Shown: one piece after another, positions 17,014-22,770 of the stretch
How positions within the stretch are numbered: the stretch's first letter is position 1
Layout of the letters: each line of letters starts with the position of its first letter
From: a virus
IMG/VR virus record: IMGVR_UViG_3300020420_000056
Span: 1-24,803 of that record
Length of the DNA stretch: 24,803 nucleotides
Reading direction: 5' to 3' (one strand)
Notes under the pieces: model-generated
Seen by the model: only the letters and a program-made list of their open reading frames with translations
Databases searched by the model: none
What the model was told of the DNA's origin: nothing
Made by a program: the position numbers and the translations under genes

Positions 17014-17237
17014 CTGATTACACTTGGGATATACCAACCAGAAATATGCGCGCCCTGCGTTATATTGCACAGAAACGCTTTGAACAGGCCGAAAAACGCC
17101 ATATAAGGCTCATACGCCAACGAAATCGGATTACAGGTGTTATGACTACGGGTATCGGTACAATCGCTCTAATGGCCTTAATTTCAATTAGTGCACTTGC
17201 GCTTGTAACTTTTTTAACTGTAATTTTTAGGGGGTAA
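17010..17237 (+). CDS. Small single-span membrane protein
   Basis: A 75-aa protein with a basic N-terminal half (residues 10-42, many Arg/Lys) and one strong hydrophobic segment at about residues 44-72 (GVMTTGIGTIALMALISISA onward). This predicts a C-tail-anchored or single-span inner-membrane protein with a positively charged cytoplasmic part. It overlaps the previous gene by ATGA and ends just before the next ATG. Function unknown; the operon context (acidic protein, methyltransferase) suggests host takeover or defence evasion. Confidence 0.65.
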   Translation: MTDYTWDIPTRNMRALRYIAQKRFEQAEKRHIRLIRQRNRITGVMTTGIGTIALMALISISALALVTFLTVIFRG

Positions 17238-17238
17238 T

Positions 17239-17505
17239 ATGAAAACCACAATACAAAAAGCTATATATGAAGTGATGAAAGACGGAAATCTTTACACGAT
17301 TTGGGATTTAAAAGAGTTAATTGCATTACGTTATGAAGTTTACTCAATGGAGACTTCAATAAGTGCGATAATGCGCTCGTTTAGATGGGATGAGAATCGC
17401 GCCAGATTTAATTTACCTAGAGATATAAATGTTGAGGTATTGGTCAAACAAAACCGACCAAATGGTAAAGGCTATCTTTATAAACTTATAACAGAGGATA
17501 AATGA
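17239..17505 (+). CDS. Winged-helix-like DNA-binding protein
   Basis: An 88-aa protein. 'IYEVMKDGNLYTIWDLKELI', then 'METSISAIMRSFRW' and a basic beta-hairpin-like end ('NRPNGKGYLYKLI') follow the helix-turn-helix plus wing pattern of small phage regulators that resemble HTH subunits fused to methyltransferase or replication operons. GGGGG lies 5-8 bases before the ATG. It immediately precedes the methyltransferase and could control its operon or act as a specificity partner, but neither is shown. Confidence 0.6.
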   Translation: MKTTIQKAIYEVMKDGNLYTIWDLKELIALRYEVYSMETSISAIMRSFRWDENRARFNLPRDINVEVLVKQNRPNGKGYLYKLITEDK

Positions 17506-17506
17506 G

Positions 17507-18382
17507 ATGAATGTTTTATCATGCTTTGATGGTATGGGTTGCGCTAGGATAGCCCTGGATAAACTTGGAATACCTGTCAATAATTATTTTGCTGCAGAGA
17601 TAGATAAGTACGCTATAAAAATTGCAAAGAAAAATTACCCAGACATTTTCCACGTTGGAGACATTACAAAAATAAACGACTATTTTGAATTCTGCCAAGG
17701 CAATACACCCATTGATTTAATGATCGGTGGGTCACCCTGCCAGGGTTTTTCATTCGCGGGTAAACGACTTAATTTTGATGATCCACGTTCTAAACTTTTC
17801 TTTGAGTTTGCCTGGTTCTATTACCGTTTAAAACCAAAATACTTTCTGCTTGAGAACGTGCGTATGAAGAAAGAATGTCAAGACGTTATCTCAAAGTATC
17901 TGGGTGTTGAACCTATTGCCATAAACAGCAGTTTAGTGAGCGCACAGAATCGCTACAGACTTTATTGGACAAACCTACCTTTTGATAAACTGCCAGAAGA
18001 CAAAGGCATAATGCTTCAAGATGTTTTACTTGATGATGCTACTGAGCCTATGTTATCAAATATCTATGGTGGATTTGGTGAGAAGAAACCAAGGGTGCAT
18101 TATGGAAAGTCAGTCACCATGAGAACAGGCGCTGGCGGTGGTCATATACCATCAGTAACAATTAAGGATGGCATTAGACAATTACATCCCATTGAGGTTG
18201 AAAGATTGCAGACAGTTCCCGACAACTATACTGAGGGAGTATCAAATACTCAAAGATATAAAATGTTAGGAAATGGTTTTACTGTAGATGTTATCTGTCA
18301 TTTATTGAGGGGCTTGCAACAGCCCCTTTCTTTTACCAGTCAATATCATCATCAAAATTATTATCAGCTATCTTTGGTTTAG
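17507..18382 (+). CDS. DNA (cytosine-5)-methyltransferase
   Basis: A 291-aa C5-cytosine methyltransferase using S-adenosylmethionine. Motif I is SCFDGMGCARIAL (residues 5-17), motif II carries Glu31, and motif IV is GSPCQGFS with catalytic Cys78. Motif VI is ENV (116-118), motif VIII QNRYRLYW (147-154), the target-recognition region lies at about 155-223, motif IX includes 'HPIEVERLQTVPDNYT', and motif X is GNGFTVDVI (255-263). No cognate endonuclease is next to it, so it is an orphan enzyme, likely protecting phage DNA or altering expression. The last about 20 codons run past a terminator hairpin and over the opposite-strand SSB gene. Confidence 0.95.
   Translation: MNVLSCFDGMGCARIALDKLGIPVNNYFAAEIDKYAIKIAKKNYPDIFHVGDITKINDYFEFCQGNTPIDLMIGGSPCQGFSFAGKRLNFDDPRSKLFFEFAWFYYRLKPKYFLLENVRMKKECQDVISKYLGVEPIAINSSLVSAQNRYRLYWTNLPFDKLPEDKGIMLQDVLLDDATEPMLSNIYGGFGEKKPRVHYGKSVTMRTGAGGGHIPSVTIKDGIRQLHPIEVERLQTVPDNYTEGVSNTQRYKMLGNGFTVDVICHLLRGLQQPLSFTSQYHHQNYYQLSLV
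18308..18334 (+). terminator. Intrinsic terminator inside the 3' end of the methyltransferase frame
   Basis: AGGGGCT (18308-18314), loop TGCAAC, and AGCCCCT (18321-18327) form a perfect 7-bp stem followed by TTCTTTT. It reads as a rho-independent terminator only in the plus direction. It lies 48 bases before the methyltransferase stop codon and at the junction with the opposing SSB gene, so it would end the rightward operon. Confidence 0.7.
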
Positions 18383-18659
18383 TGTTTTGAGGTTCAACGG
18401 TAGGGTCACTTTTAGGATAAACCACTTTAGCTTTACCAATATTTGGCATTTCTGGGAGTTCAATCCCATTTCTTTGATTGTCAAAATCTTGCTTGTTTAA
18501 TGCTTGACTAACAAAACCGCTATTTCCGTAGTCATCATAGACTTTATCAGTGTTACAAAACACCGTAAAGTTTGCGTATTTACCACCCTTTTCTGACTCT
18601 CTAATCCTAGATTTATCTATTTTTGTTAAATCCATATCAAAATTAATTCTAAAATACAT
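18333..18659 (-). CDS. ssb: Probable single-stranded DNA-binding protein
   Basis: A 108-aa protein (MYFRINFDMDLTKIDKSRIR start, 'KGGKYANFTVFCNTDKVYDDYGN', 'GFVSQAL') of a kind frequent in marine phages and usually annotated as SSB. The last residues are the acidic, aromatic-ended tail 'NNFDDDIDW'; such tails in bacterial and T7 SSBs bind partner proteins. It is the last gene of the leftward early operon, next to a possible recombination protein. Its 3' 50 bases overlap the methyltransferase frame on the other strand. Assignment as SSB rests on family likeness and tail. Confidence 0.75.
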   Translation of the reverse strand: MYFRINFDMDLTKIDKSRIRESEKGGKYANFTVFCNTDKVYDDYGNSGFVSQALNKQDFDNQRNGIELPEMPNIGKAKVVYPKSDPTVEPQNTKPKIADNNFDDDIDW

Positions 18660-18660
18660 A

Positions 18661-19404
18661 TTACCCTGCCATAAGTTGTTTGAGTTGATTTGATTGTTGC
18701 TTGTCTATCATTGTGTGCAAGAACTTCAAGTCAAATGCACTAAGATTTTCTACTTCGTTTACCACATCAAAGTATGCATCTGGGTCAGACAATCCTATTT
18801 GCACATCATCTTTCAGCTTCTTCCATTGATTACTACCATGGCTGCTTAACTGTCTGATCTTATCTTTTTTAGCACTTACCTCGCCACGCCTAAACGAATT
18901 GAACAATCCAGTAGCTTGATCTTCTGTGCATTGTGACAACAATGCATGCATGGTTAGACTGTCATTACGTTGCAGCGCATCATCAAGCATAGCCTTTTGT
19001 TCTAACGTGTAAGATGGTTTGACCGCAAAATCGTCAGCTTCATCCTCTGAATACACATCACCATGCAATCCGACTAGCTTGAGAATCACCCTATCTTTAG
19101 CACGTTTCTCAGCCATCGCAAACGGATAACTATTCTTGCAGTTGTAAGGGGCTGACTCACCTACTGACCACTCCGACTTGTTGCCTAGATGACCAGTAAC
19201 TAACACCGCTACTTCTTTGTTTTTAATGCTTACCTCTATAAACTCAGGCTTATCAAACTGTATGCCCTTAAATGCAGCTAACTTCTCAAGTGTTTTATGC
19301 TTGATAACCATAGTTCCATGACAATCCCATAAGTTATCATGGTCTGGTTTGATTCCCATCTCTTGAAATACTTTCTTTACATTATCTGGTATGTTTGTTT
19401 TCAT
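18661..19404 (-). CDS. Conserved phage early protein, possibly recombination-associated
   Basis: A 247-aa protein with a core 'NLWDCHGTMVIKHKTLEKLA' near the start and 'NCKNSYPFAMAEKRAKDRV' followed by 'ILKLVGLHGDVYSEDEADDF' at about residues 85-125. The second block is very conserved in phage proteins that travel with SSB and recombination genes, and its 'AEKRAKDRVILKL' helix recalls the 'AE.NA.KRAL' helix of Rad52/Sak-type annealing proteins. The C-terminal third is helical and variable. It sits just upstream of ssb with a 1-base gap. A single-strand annealing function is inference only. Confidence 0.7.
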   Translation of the reverse strand: MKTNIPDNVKKVFQEMGIKPDHDNLWDCHGTMVIKHKTLEKLAAFKGIQFDKPEFIEVSIKNKEVAVLVTGHLGNKSEWSVGESAPYNCKNSYPFAMAEKRAKDRVILKLVGLHGDVYSEDEADDFAVKPSYTLEQKAMLDDALQRNDSLTMHALLSQCTEDQATGLFNSFRRGEVSAKKDKIRQLSSHGSNQWKKLKDDVQIGLSDPDAYFDVVNEVENLSAFDLKFLHTMIDKQQSNQLKQLMAG

Positions 19405-19405
19405 C

Positions 19406-19762
19406 TTATAACCCCAATAATTTTTCGTGAAATTGATTTAACGGATCTAGCTTTGCATCGTCCATTTGTTCTTTTGCGTACCTAGCACCATAAGCCCAGT
19501 CATATTCTTTTGATTGTCCTGGCATATGTGGCTTACCTAACTGACAGTCAGCATCACCACGATCAAAATCATTTAACCTTTGAAGTAATTTGTACTCATC
19601 TTCAGTTAGACAATCGTGACACACGTAGGTTGACCCATCGTCAAAGTCTCTTTTGTTGCTGCATATACCGTAAACATCAGACGTTACATACAAGTAACTA
19701 TCTCTGTATTCACCACACCTATCACAATAAGTGATCTCTTCATTTGGAAATTGCCATCCCAT
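19406..19762 (-). CDS. Small zinc-ribbon-like protein
   Basis: A 118-aa protein beginning MGWQFPNEEITYCDRCGEYR. Two Cys pairs, CDRC (residues 13-16) and CHDC (about 48-51), with an intervening Cys, suggest a zinc-binding ribbon. 'WAYGARYAKEQM' lies near the C-terminus. GGGAG lies 8 bases before the ATG. It is the first gene of the leftward early operon, directly downstream of the divergent promoter region. No family function is recognised. Confidence 0.7.
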   Translation of the reverse strand: MGWQFPNEEITYCDRCGEYRDSYLYVTSDVYGICSNKRDFDDGSTYVCHDCLTEDEYKLLQRLNDFDRGDADCQLGKPHMPGQSKEYDWAYGARYAKEQMDDAKLDPLNQFHEKLLGL

Positions 19763-19799
19763 TTTACTACTCCCTTTTATTTATTTATTGAAATAATGT

Positions 19800-19828
19800 T
19801 TTACACATTGTACCATAGCATAAATAAT
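19800..19828 (+). promoter_or_regulatory. Rightward early promoter (PR-like)
   Basis: TTTACA (19800-19805) and AATAAT (19823-19828) are 17 bp apart, each matching consensus at 5/6 positions. Transcription would start near 19835, giving a short leader with the AGGA site before the Cro-like gene. It overlaps the leftward promoter and the TTGTAC inverted repeat. Confidence 0.6.
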
Positions 19829-19836
19829 TAGTACAA
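19807..19836 (-). promoter_or_regulatory. Leftward early promoter (PL-like)
   Basis: On the minus strand, TTGTAC (831-836) and TACAAT (807-812) are 18 bp apart, and the -10 is preceded by TGG, making an extended -10. It would drive the Zn-ribbon, 247-aa and ssb genes, with a start near 19799. Confidence 0.6.
19808..19836. promoter_or_regulatory. Inverted repeat TTGTAC-N17-GTACAA, candidate operator
   Basis: The arms at 19808-19813 and 19831-19836 are perfect inverted copies. One covers the leftward -10 and the other the leftward -35 and the rightward start point, so a dimeric regulator such as the adjacent Cro-like protein could block both promoters. The arms partly coincide with promoter boxes, so chance symmetry is possible. 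Confidence 0.45.
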
Positions 19837-19852
19837 CAAGTATAGGAATAAT

Positions 19853-20053
19853 ATGAATATTACCAAAGCAATGAACCATTACATGGATCAATTAAACCTT
19901 AATCAATCGCAGTTTGCAGTAAAATGCGGCATGTCAATATCTATGACTTCAAAGATTGTAAGGGGCGAAAGGATACCGTCAGTAAGCACATTACAAAAAA
20001 TATCAGATGCTTGCGAAGTAAAACTATCTGAATTTATTAGGGCTGCTGAATGA
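19853..20053 (+). CDS. Cro/C1-type HTH transcriptional regulator
   Basis: A 66-aa single-domain XRE-family protein. The helix-turn-helix spans about residues 16-45: 'LNQSQFAVKCGMSISMTSKI', then 'VRGERIPSVSTLQKIS'. There is no cleavage or dimerisation domain as in CI, so its size and place as first gene of the rightward operon fit a Cro-like repressor. An AGGA site precedes the ATG. It lies just downstream of the divergent promoters and the TTGTAC inverted repeat, its likely target. Its TGA overlaps the next ATG. Confidence 0.88.
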   Translation: MNITKAMNHYMDQLNLNQSQFAVKCGMSISMTSKIVRGERIPSVSTLQKISDACEVKLSEFIRAAE

Positions 20054-20676
20054 ACGCATATAATTTTGTAAAGCCAAACTATTACGCAGTCATACCAGCT
20101 AGTGTTAGATATGATAAACGTCTAACAGCAAATGCTAAGTTGTTGTACGGTGAGATAAGCTCATTATGCAACAAAGAAGGCAGATGCTGGGCAACAAATA
20201 ATTACTTTGCTGAGTTGTACGGCATAGACAAACGATCTATTCAGAGATTAATACAATCACTGCATGCACTTGGTTATATAAAAATGACTGTAGAATACAA
20301 AGAAGGGACAAAAACAATTAGCAAAAGGTATGTACAAATTTGTCATGAGGGTAGCGACAAAAATGTCACCCCCCCTGGTGACAAAAATGTCACCCATAAT
20401 AATACAAGTATTAATATTAAATTTAATATACCTACTATTAACGAATTAGAAGAATATAAAAATAAAAAAGGTTATCAATGTGATGTACAACAATTTTATG
20501 ATTATCATTCATCAAAAGGGTGGGTAGTTGGTAAAGTCAAAATGAAAGACTGGAAACGTGCATTATCTTATTGGGAATCAAACGACAAAAAAAGGAGAAA
20601 CAACTATGGAACAGCAACAACTAAAACAGCTTATGCAGCAAGCATATACGACTACGAAAAAGCCACAGACTTTTAG
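20050..20676 (+). CDS. Replication initiator, lambda O-like
   Basis: A 208-aa protein with an N-terminal winged-helix domain (about residues 8-85): 'YYAVIPASVRYDKRLTANAK', 'WATNNYFAELYGIDKRSIQR' and 'LIQSLHALGYIKM'. This is the HTH_36-type DNA-binding domain of phage replication proteins. A low-complexity linker (about 98-125, with repeated 'DKNVT') is followed by a C-terminal domain with 'YDYHSSKGWVVGKVKMKDWK', a pattern seen at the end of many O-like initiators. Iterons and an AT-rich tract lie inside the linker-coding part. The 3' end overlaps the P-like gene by 71 bases. Confidence 0.85.
   Translation: MNAYNFVKPNYYAVIPASVRYDKRLTANAKLLYGEISSLCNKEGRCWATNNYFAELYGIDKRSIQRLIQSLHALGYIKMTVEYKEGTKTISKRYVQICHEGSDKNVTPPGDKNVTHNNTSINIKFNIPTINELEEYKNKKGYQCDVQQFYDYHSSKGWVVGKVKMKDWKRALSYWESNDKKRRNNYGTATTKTAYAASIYDYEKATDF
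20354..20393. repeat. Two 16-bp palindromic iterons within the O-like gene
   Basis: GCGACAAAAATGTCAC (20354-20369) and GTGACAAAAATGTCAC (20378-20393) repeat with a 24-bp period. The second is a perfect palindrome GTGACA-AAAA-TGTCAC; the first differs at one base. They encode the repeated 'DKNVT' of the linker. Weaker half-site likenesses occur at 20307-20315 and 20341-20346. Iterons inside the initiator gene are the hallmark of lambdoid origins. Confidence 0.75.
20354..20470. other. Putative lambda-type replication origin
   Basis: The two iterons are followed at once by an AT-rich stretch (about 20396-20469) with only about 9 G/C in 74 bases by my count. It contains a perfect 16-bp palindrome, ATATTAAATTTAATAT (20414-20429). 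Initiator-binding iterons followed by an easily melted region, both inside the O-like gene and upstream of a P-like helicase loader, reproduce the order of the lambda origin. This is inferred from structure, not shown. Confidence 0.7.
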
Positions 20677-21061
20677 CAAAAATCAAAAAGATGTAATCGC
20701 TTATTTCTTTTTTAGATTGCAAAACACTTATGGCATATCACGTATGCAAGCACAATGGCCTGATGATAACTCATTGTCCCTGGCAAAGAGAGAGTTTGGC
20801 AAGTCAATAGCAAAGATGAGCAGAGAAGAAGTCAACGCATTGTTTGATGAACTTCATGCAGAAAGGCAAAAAGGCAACGATAAGTTTACGTTTCCCGATA
20901 TTGATGCAATACTTAGTTTAGAGAAAACAAAGTACAGAATAGCTAGATATCATAAACTGTATATACCTCACCAGTTGCAGCCAGATAGTCAAAAAGAAAG
21001 GCGTGAAAAAAATATAATTGCACTTGCTAAACTCAAAGAAGAGTTAGGAATGAATGCATAA
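20606..21061 (+). CDS. Helicase loader, lambda P-like
   Basis: A 151-aa protein from the ATG at 20606, which has AAGGAGAAA 6 bases upstream; a longer frame from 20558 lacks this. It opens MEQQQLKQLMQQAY, and 'FFFRLQNTYGISRMQAQWPD' followed by 'LAKREFGKSIAKMSREEVNA', 'LFDELHAERQ' and 'KFTFPDIDAILSL' follow the pattern of P-type proteins, which deliver the host DnaB helicase to the O-bound origin. It overlaps the O-like gene by 71 bases in another frame, like the close O-P coupling of lambda. It is shorter than lambda P (233 aa). Confidence 0.75.
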   Translation: MEQQQLKQLMQQAYTTTKKPQTFSKNQKDVIAYFFFRLQNTYGISRMQAQWPDDNSLSLAKREFGKSIAKMSREEVNALFDELHAERQKGNDKFTFPDIDAILSLEKTKYRIARYHKLYIPHQLQPDSQKERREKNIIALAKLKEELGMNA

Positions 21062-21311
21062 AATAATTTACAGGGTATACAAAGGCCGTACTCGTAAACT
21101 TACTTACGGTGAAAAGTATTCTGCGTCAGATATTGCAAAAGCATTTGATAGATCGCCAACATTTGTTAGAAAACGTCTTAGAGACAAAGATTGGTTTGAT
21201 GATCAGGATATGGAGAAACGAAAGTATAAACCGTTTGTTACTAAGAAAGAAAAAAATCAATATAATCAAGCACTCAGTAAAAAATGGTTAAGTAAAAAGT
21301 TGGTAAAATAA
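21054..21311 (+). CDS. Small HTH protein of the nin-like region
   Basis: An 85-aa, very basic protein. 'YSASDIAKAFDRSPTFVRKRL' (about residues 22-42) is a homeodomain-like helix-turn-helix. The C-terminal half is Lys/Arg-rich. Its ATG lies inside the end of the P-like gene (8-base overlap). It could be a regulator of the rightward operon or later genes, but no family is certain. Confidence 0.65.
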   Translation: MHKIIYRVYKGRTRKLTYGEKYSASDIAKAFDRSPTFVRKRLRDKDWFDDQDMEKRKYKPFVTKKEKNQYNQALSKKWLSKKLVK

Positions 21312-21312
21312 T

Positions 21313-21735
21313 ATGGCGCGGCATTGGCATGTAGACAACGATCACAAACGAGAATGTTTTAAAAAGTTTGTTGATGAGATATGTGAAGAGCATGATTTTG
21401 TTACGTTTATTTGTAAGACTAGCCGACCAAGAACCCCTAAACAACAAGCAGCACTTGAGGTTTACTTTAGAAATGCAGCAGGTATTTTAAATGATGCTGG
21501 TTATTATCATCAACTTAACGCTGAGTTTTTAAGGGATGCTATTGAAATACCTTGGACTCAAGAATCATTTAAAGAGTTTTGGCGATCAATACAGAATACG
21601 ATGTACGGTGTATCATCAACAAAAGACATTGAAGCAGACAAAGTATCTGAGGTCTATGATGCAATTAATTTAGCATTAAGTGAGCGCACAGGTATACATA
21701 TACCCTTCCCATCAAAGTCAATGACAGACGAATGA
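21313..21735 (+). CDS. NinB-like recombination protein (probable)
   Basis: A 140-aa protein, equal in size to lambda NinB (Orf, 146 aa). 'TSRPRTPKQQAALEVYFRNA' corresponds to the 'R...KQ...' N-terminal part of NinB-type proteins. The C-terminal 'KVSEVYDAINLALSERTGIH' followed by 'IPFPS' is a conserved ending in phage proteins at this locus. It directly precedes the NinG-like gene, with which it overlaps by ATGA. NinB modulates recombination by binding SSB-coated single strands; a similar role here is inferred from likeness and context. Confidence 0.6.
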   Translation: MARHWHVDNDHKRECFKKFVDEICEEHDFVTFICKTSRPRTPKQQAALEVYFRNAAGILNDAGYYHQLNAEFLRDAIEIPWTQESFKEFWRSIQNTMYGVSSTKDIEADKVSEVYDAINLALSERTGIHIPFPSKSMTDE

Positions 21736-22145
21736 GTCAGAAACTACGCAAAAAGTGTCTAACTGCACTACAAAAGTTAGCCAGAATATCTGCTGCCGAT
21801 CAATTTGGTATGGTGCAATGCGTATCATGCGAAAAAAAACTGCATTGGAAAGATGCAGATGGCGGCCACTACATAGCTAAAGGAAGCTCATCATACTGGG
21901 CCTTAGAAGTAGAGAACGTGCATCCACAATGTAAAGGCTGTAATTGTTTTGGAATGAGCAAAGGCAGCGCAGAAGGTCAATATACGTTATGGATGATTGA
22001 CATGTATGGTGAAGACTTTGTAAGACAGATGCATCAAGACAAACGCAAGTTAAAAAAGTTATACAAAAAAGACTATGAAGATATGCTGCAACACTTTAAT
22101 GAACTAATTAAATACCATGAACAAAGATTAGCTTGCATTGATTGA
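21732..22145 (+). CDS. ninG: NinG/Rap-like Holliday-junction endonuclease
   Basis: A 137-aa protein with the NinG/Rap pattern: CVSC zinc pair (residues 30-33), 'ADGGHYIAKGSSSYWALEVE' containing the conserved His46, and 'NVHPQCKGCNCF' with the second Cys pair (67/70) in an HNH-like zinc fold. 'YTLWMIDMYGEDFV' and a Lys-rich helical end follow. Lambda Rap cuts branched recombination intermediates. It closes the rightward early operon: a promoter and a terminator follow at once. Confidence 0.85.
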   Translation: MSQKLRKKCLTALQKLARISAADQFGMVQCVSCEKKLHWKDADGGHYIAKGSSSYWALEVENVHPQCKGCNCFGMSKGSAEGQYTLWMIDMYGEDFVRQMHQDKRKLKKLYKKDYEDMLQHFNELIKYHEQRLACID

Positions 22146-22151
22146 TACACG

Positions 22152-22160
22152 TGGTATAAT
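22152..22160 (+). promoter_or_regulatory. Extended -10 promoter after ninG
   Basis: TGGTATAAT is an extended -10 element with a perfect TATAAT (22155-22160). The best -35-like sequence, TTGCAT at 22133-22138 with a 16-bp spacer, is weak, as tolerated by extended -10 promoters. Transcription would begin near 22167, only about 30 bases before the terminator hairpin. Confidence 0.55.
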
Positions 22161-22193
22161 TAAGTTCCTTTTTTAAGGTTGATACCCCCTTTT

Positions 22194-22218
22194 AAAGCCC
22201 CACACAGGGGCTTTTTTT
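22194..22218 (+). terminator. Strong rho-independent terminator
   Basis: AAAGCCCC (22194-22201), loop ACACA and GGGGCTTT (22207-22214) form a perfect 8-bp stem leading into seven T's (22212-22218). It is directional for the plus strand. It ends the rightward early operon and would also stop the short transcript from the promoter just upstream. Confidence 0.88.
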
Positions 22219-22226
22219 GTTATACT
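22218..22226 (+). promoter_or_regulatory. Possible extended -10 element for leaderless expression
   Basis: TGTTATACT is an extended -10-like sequence whose predicted start point lies at or next to the ATG at 22233. The following gene has no Shine-Dalgarno sequence, which would fit a leaderless mRNA. No -35 box is evident. Confidence 0.35.
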
Positions 22227-22232
22227 GAAAAA

Positions 22233-22517
22233 ATGGAAAAGAAAAGTTTACTTAAACGTATCGGTGTATCAGGTTATAACAAGCCAAAACGCACACCAAA
22301 TCATCCTACAAAATCTCACGTTGTTGTTGCAAAATCTGGTAATAAAGTTAAAACTATACGTTTCGGACAGCAAGGAGCTAAGACTGCTGGTAAACCAAAA
22401 GCTGGTGAATCAGATAGGATGAAAAAAAAACGTGCTAGTTTCAAAGCAAGGCATAGAAAAAATATAGCACGAGGTAATATGTCTGCTGCATACTGGGCAA
22501 ACAAAGTTAAATGGTAA
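22233..22517 (+). CDS. Conserved small basic phage protein (DUF6321-like)
   Basis: A 94-aa protein from the ATG at 22233; a frame opening at 22179 would start inside the terminator region. It has about 27 Lys/Arg to 3 Asp/Glu. Blocks 'GVSGYNKPKRTPNHPTKSHV', 'VKTIRFGQQG' and 'SFKARHRKNIARGNMSAAYW' recur nearly unchanged in many marine phages, and I associate them with the DUF6321 family, without certainty. Charge and conserved aromatic end suggest nucleic-acid binding. It is the first of six consecutive basic proteins. Confidence 0.75.
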   Translation: MEKKSLLKRIGVSGYNKPKRTPNHPTKSHVVVAKSGNKVKTIRFGQQGAKTAGKPKAGESDRMKKKRASFKARHRKNIARGNMSAAYWANKVKW

Positions 22518-22530
22518 AAGGAGATTAATC

Positions 22531-22593
22531 ATGCCATATCATAAAGGATCAAAGAGCAAACCAAAGCCAAAGAAAAGTAAGCCAAGGAAGTAA
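22531..22593 (+). CDS. 20-aa Lys-rich micropeptide
   Basis: A 20-codon frame, MPYHKGSKSKPKPKKSKPRK, with nine Lys/Arg and no acidic residue. A strong AAAAGGAGATTAATC leader puts GGAG 7 bases before the ATG, the best ribosome-binding site in this stretch, which is why I accept so short a frame. The start 'MPYHKGS' is seen on other small phage basic proteins, so it may be a remnant or a genuine peptide. Confidence 0.5.
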   Translation: MPYHKGSKSKPKPKKSKPRK

Positions 22594-22594
22594 C

Positions 22595-22768
22595 GTGGCA
22601 AAGGGTACAAAACATTACTTTGCTGATGGCAGAGAGTACACAGGTGGCACTCACAAAATGCCAAATGGTGAAACGCATAGTGGTTCAATGCATACGAGAA
22701 ACAGCAAAAAGTTGTTTCATTTCAAAGACTTATCAGAGAAAGCTAAGAAAAAAGCTATGGGTAAATAA
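22595..22768 (+). CDS. 57-aa small basic protein
   Basis: A frame starting at GTG (22595), one base after the micropeptide stop, encodes MAKGTKHYFADGREYTGGTH, then 'KMPNGETHSGSMHTRNSKKL' and a Lys-rich end. Small proteins with 'DG..YTGGTHKMPNGE.H.G..H...SK.LFH' are conserved in marine phages and unassigned. About 13 Lys/Arg, several His. The preceding ACG/AAG-rich end of the micropeptide serves as its leader, so coupling is likely. Confidence 0.65.
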   Translation: MAKGTKHYFADGREYTGGTHKMPNGETHSGSMHTRNSKKLFHFKDLSEKAKKKAMGK

Positions 22769-22770
22769 CT

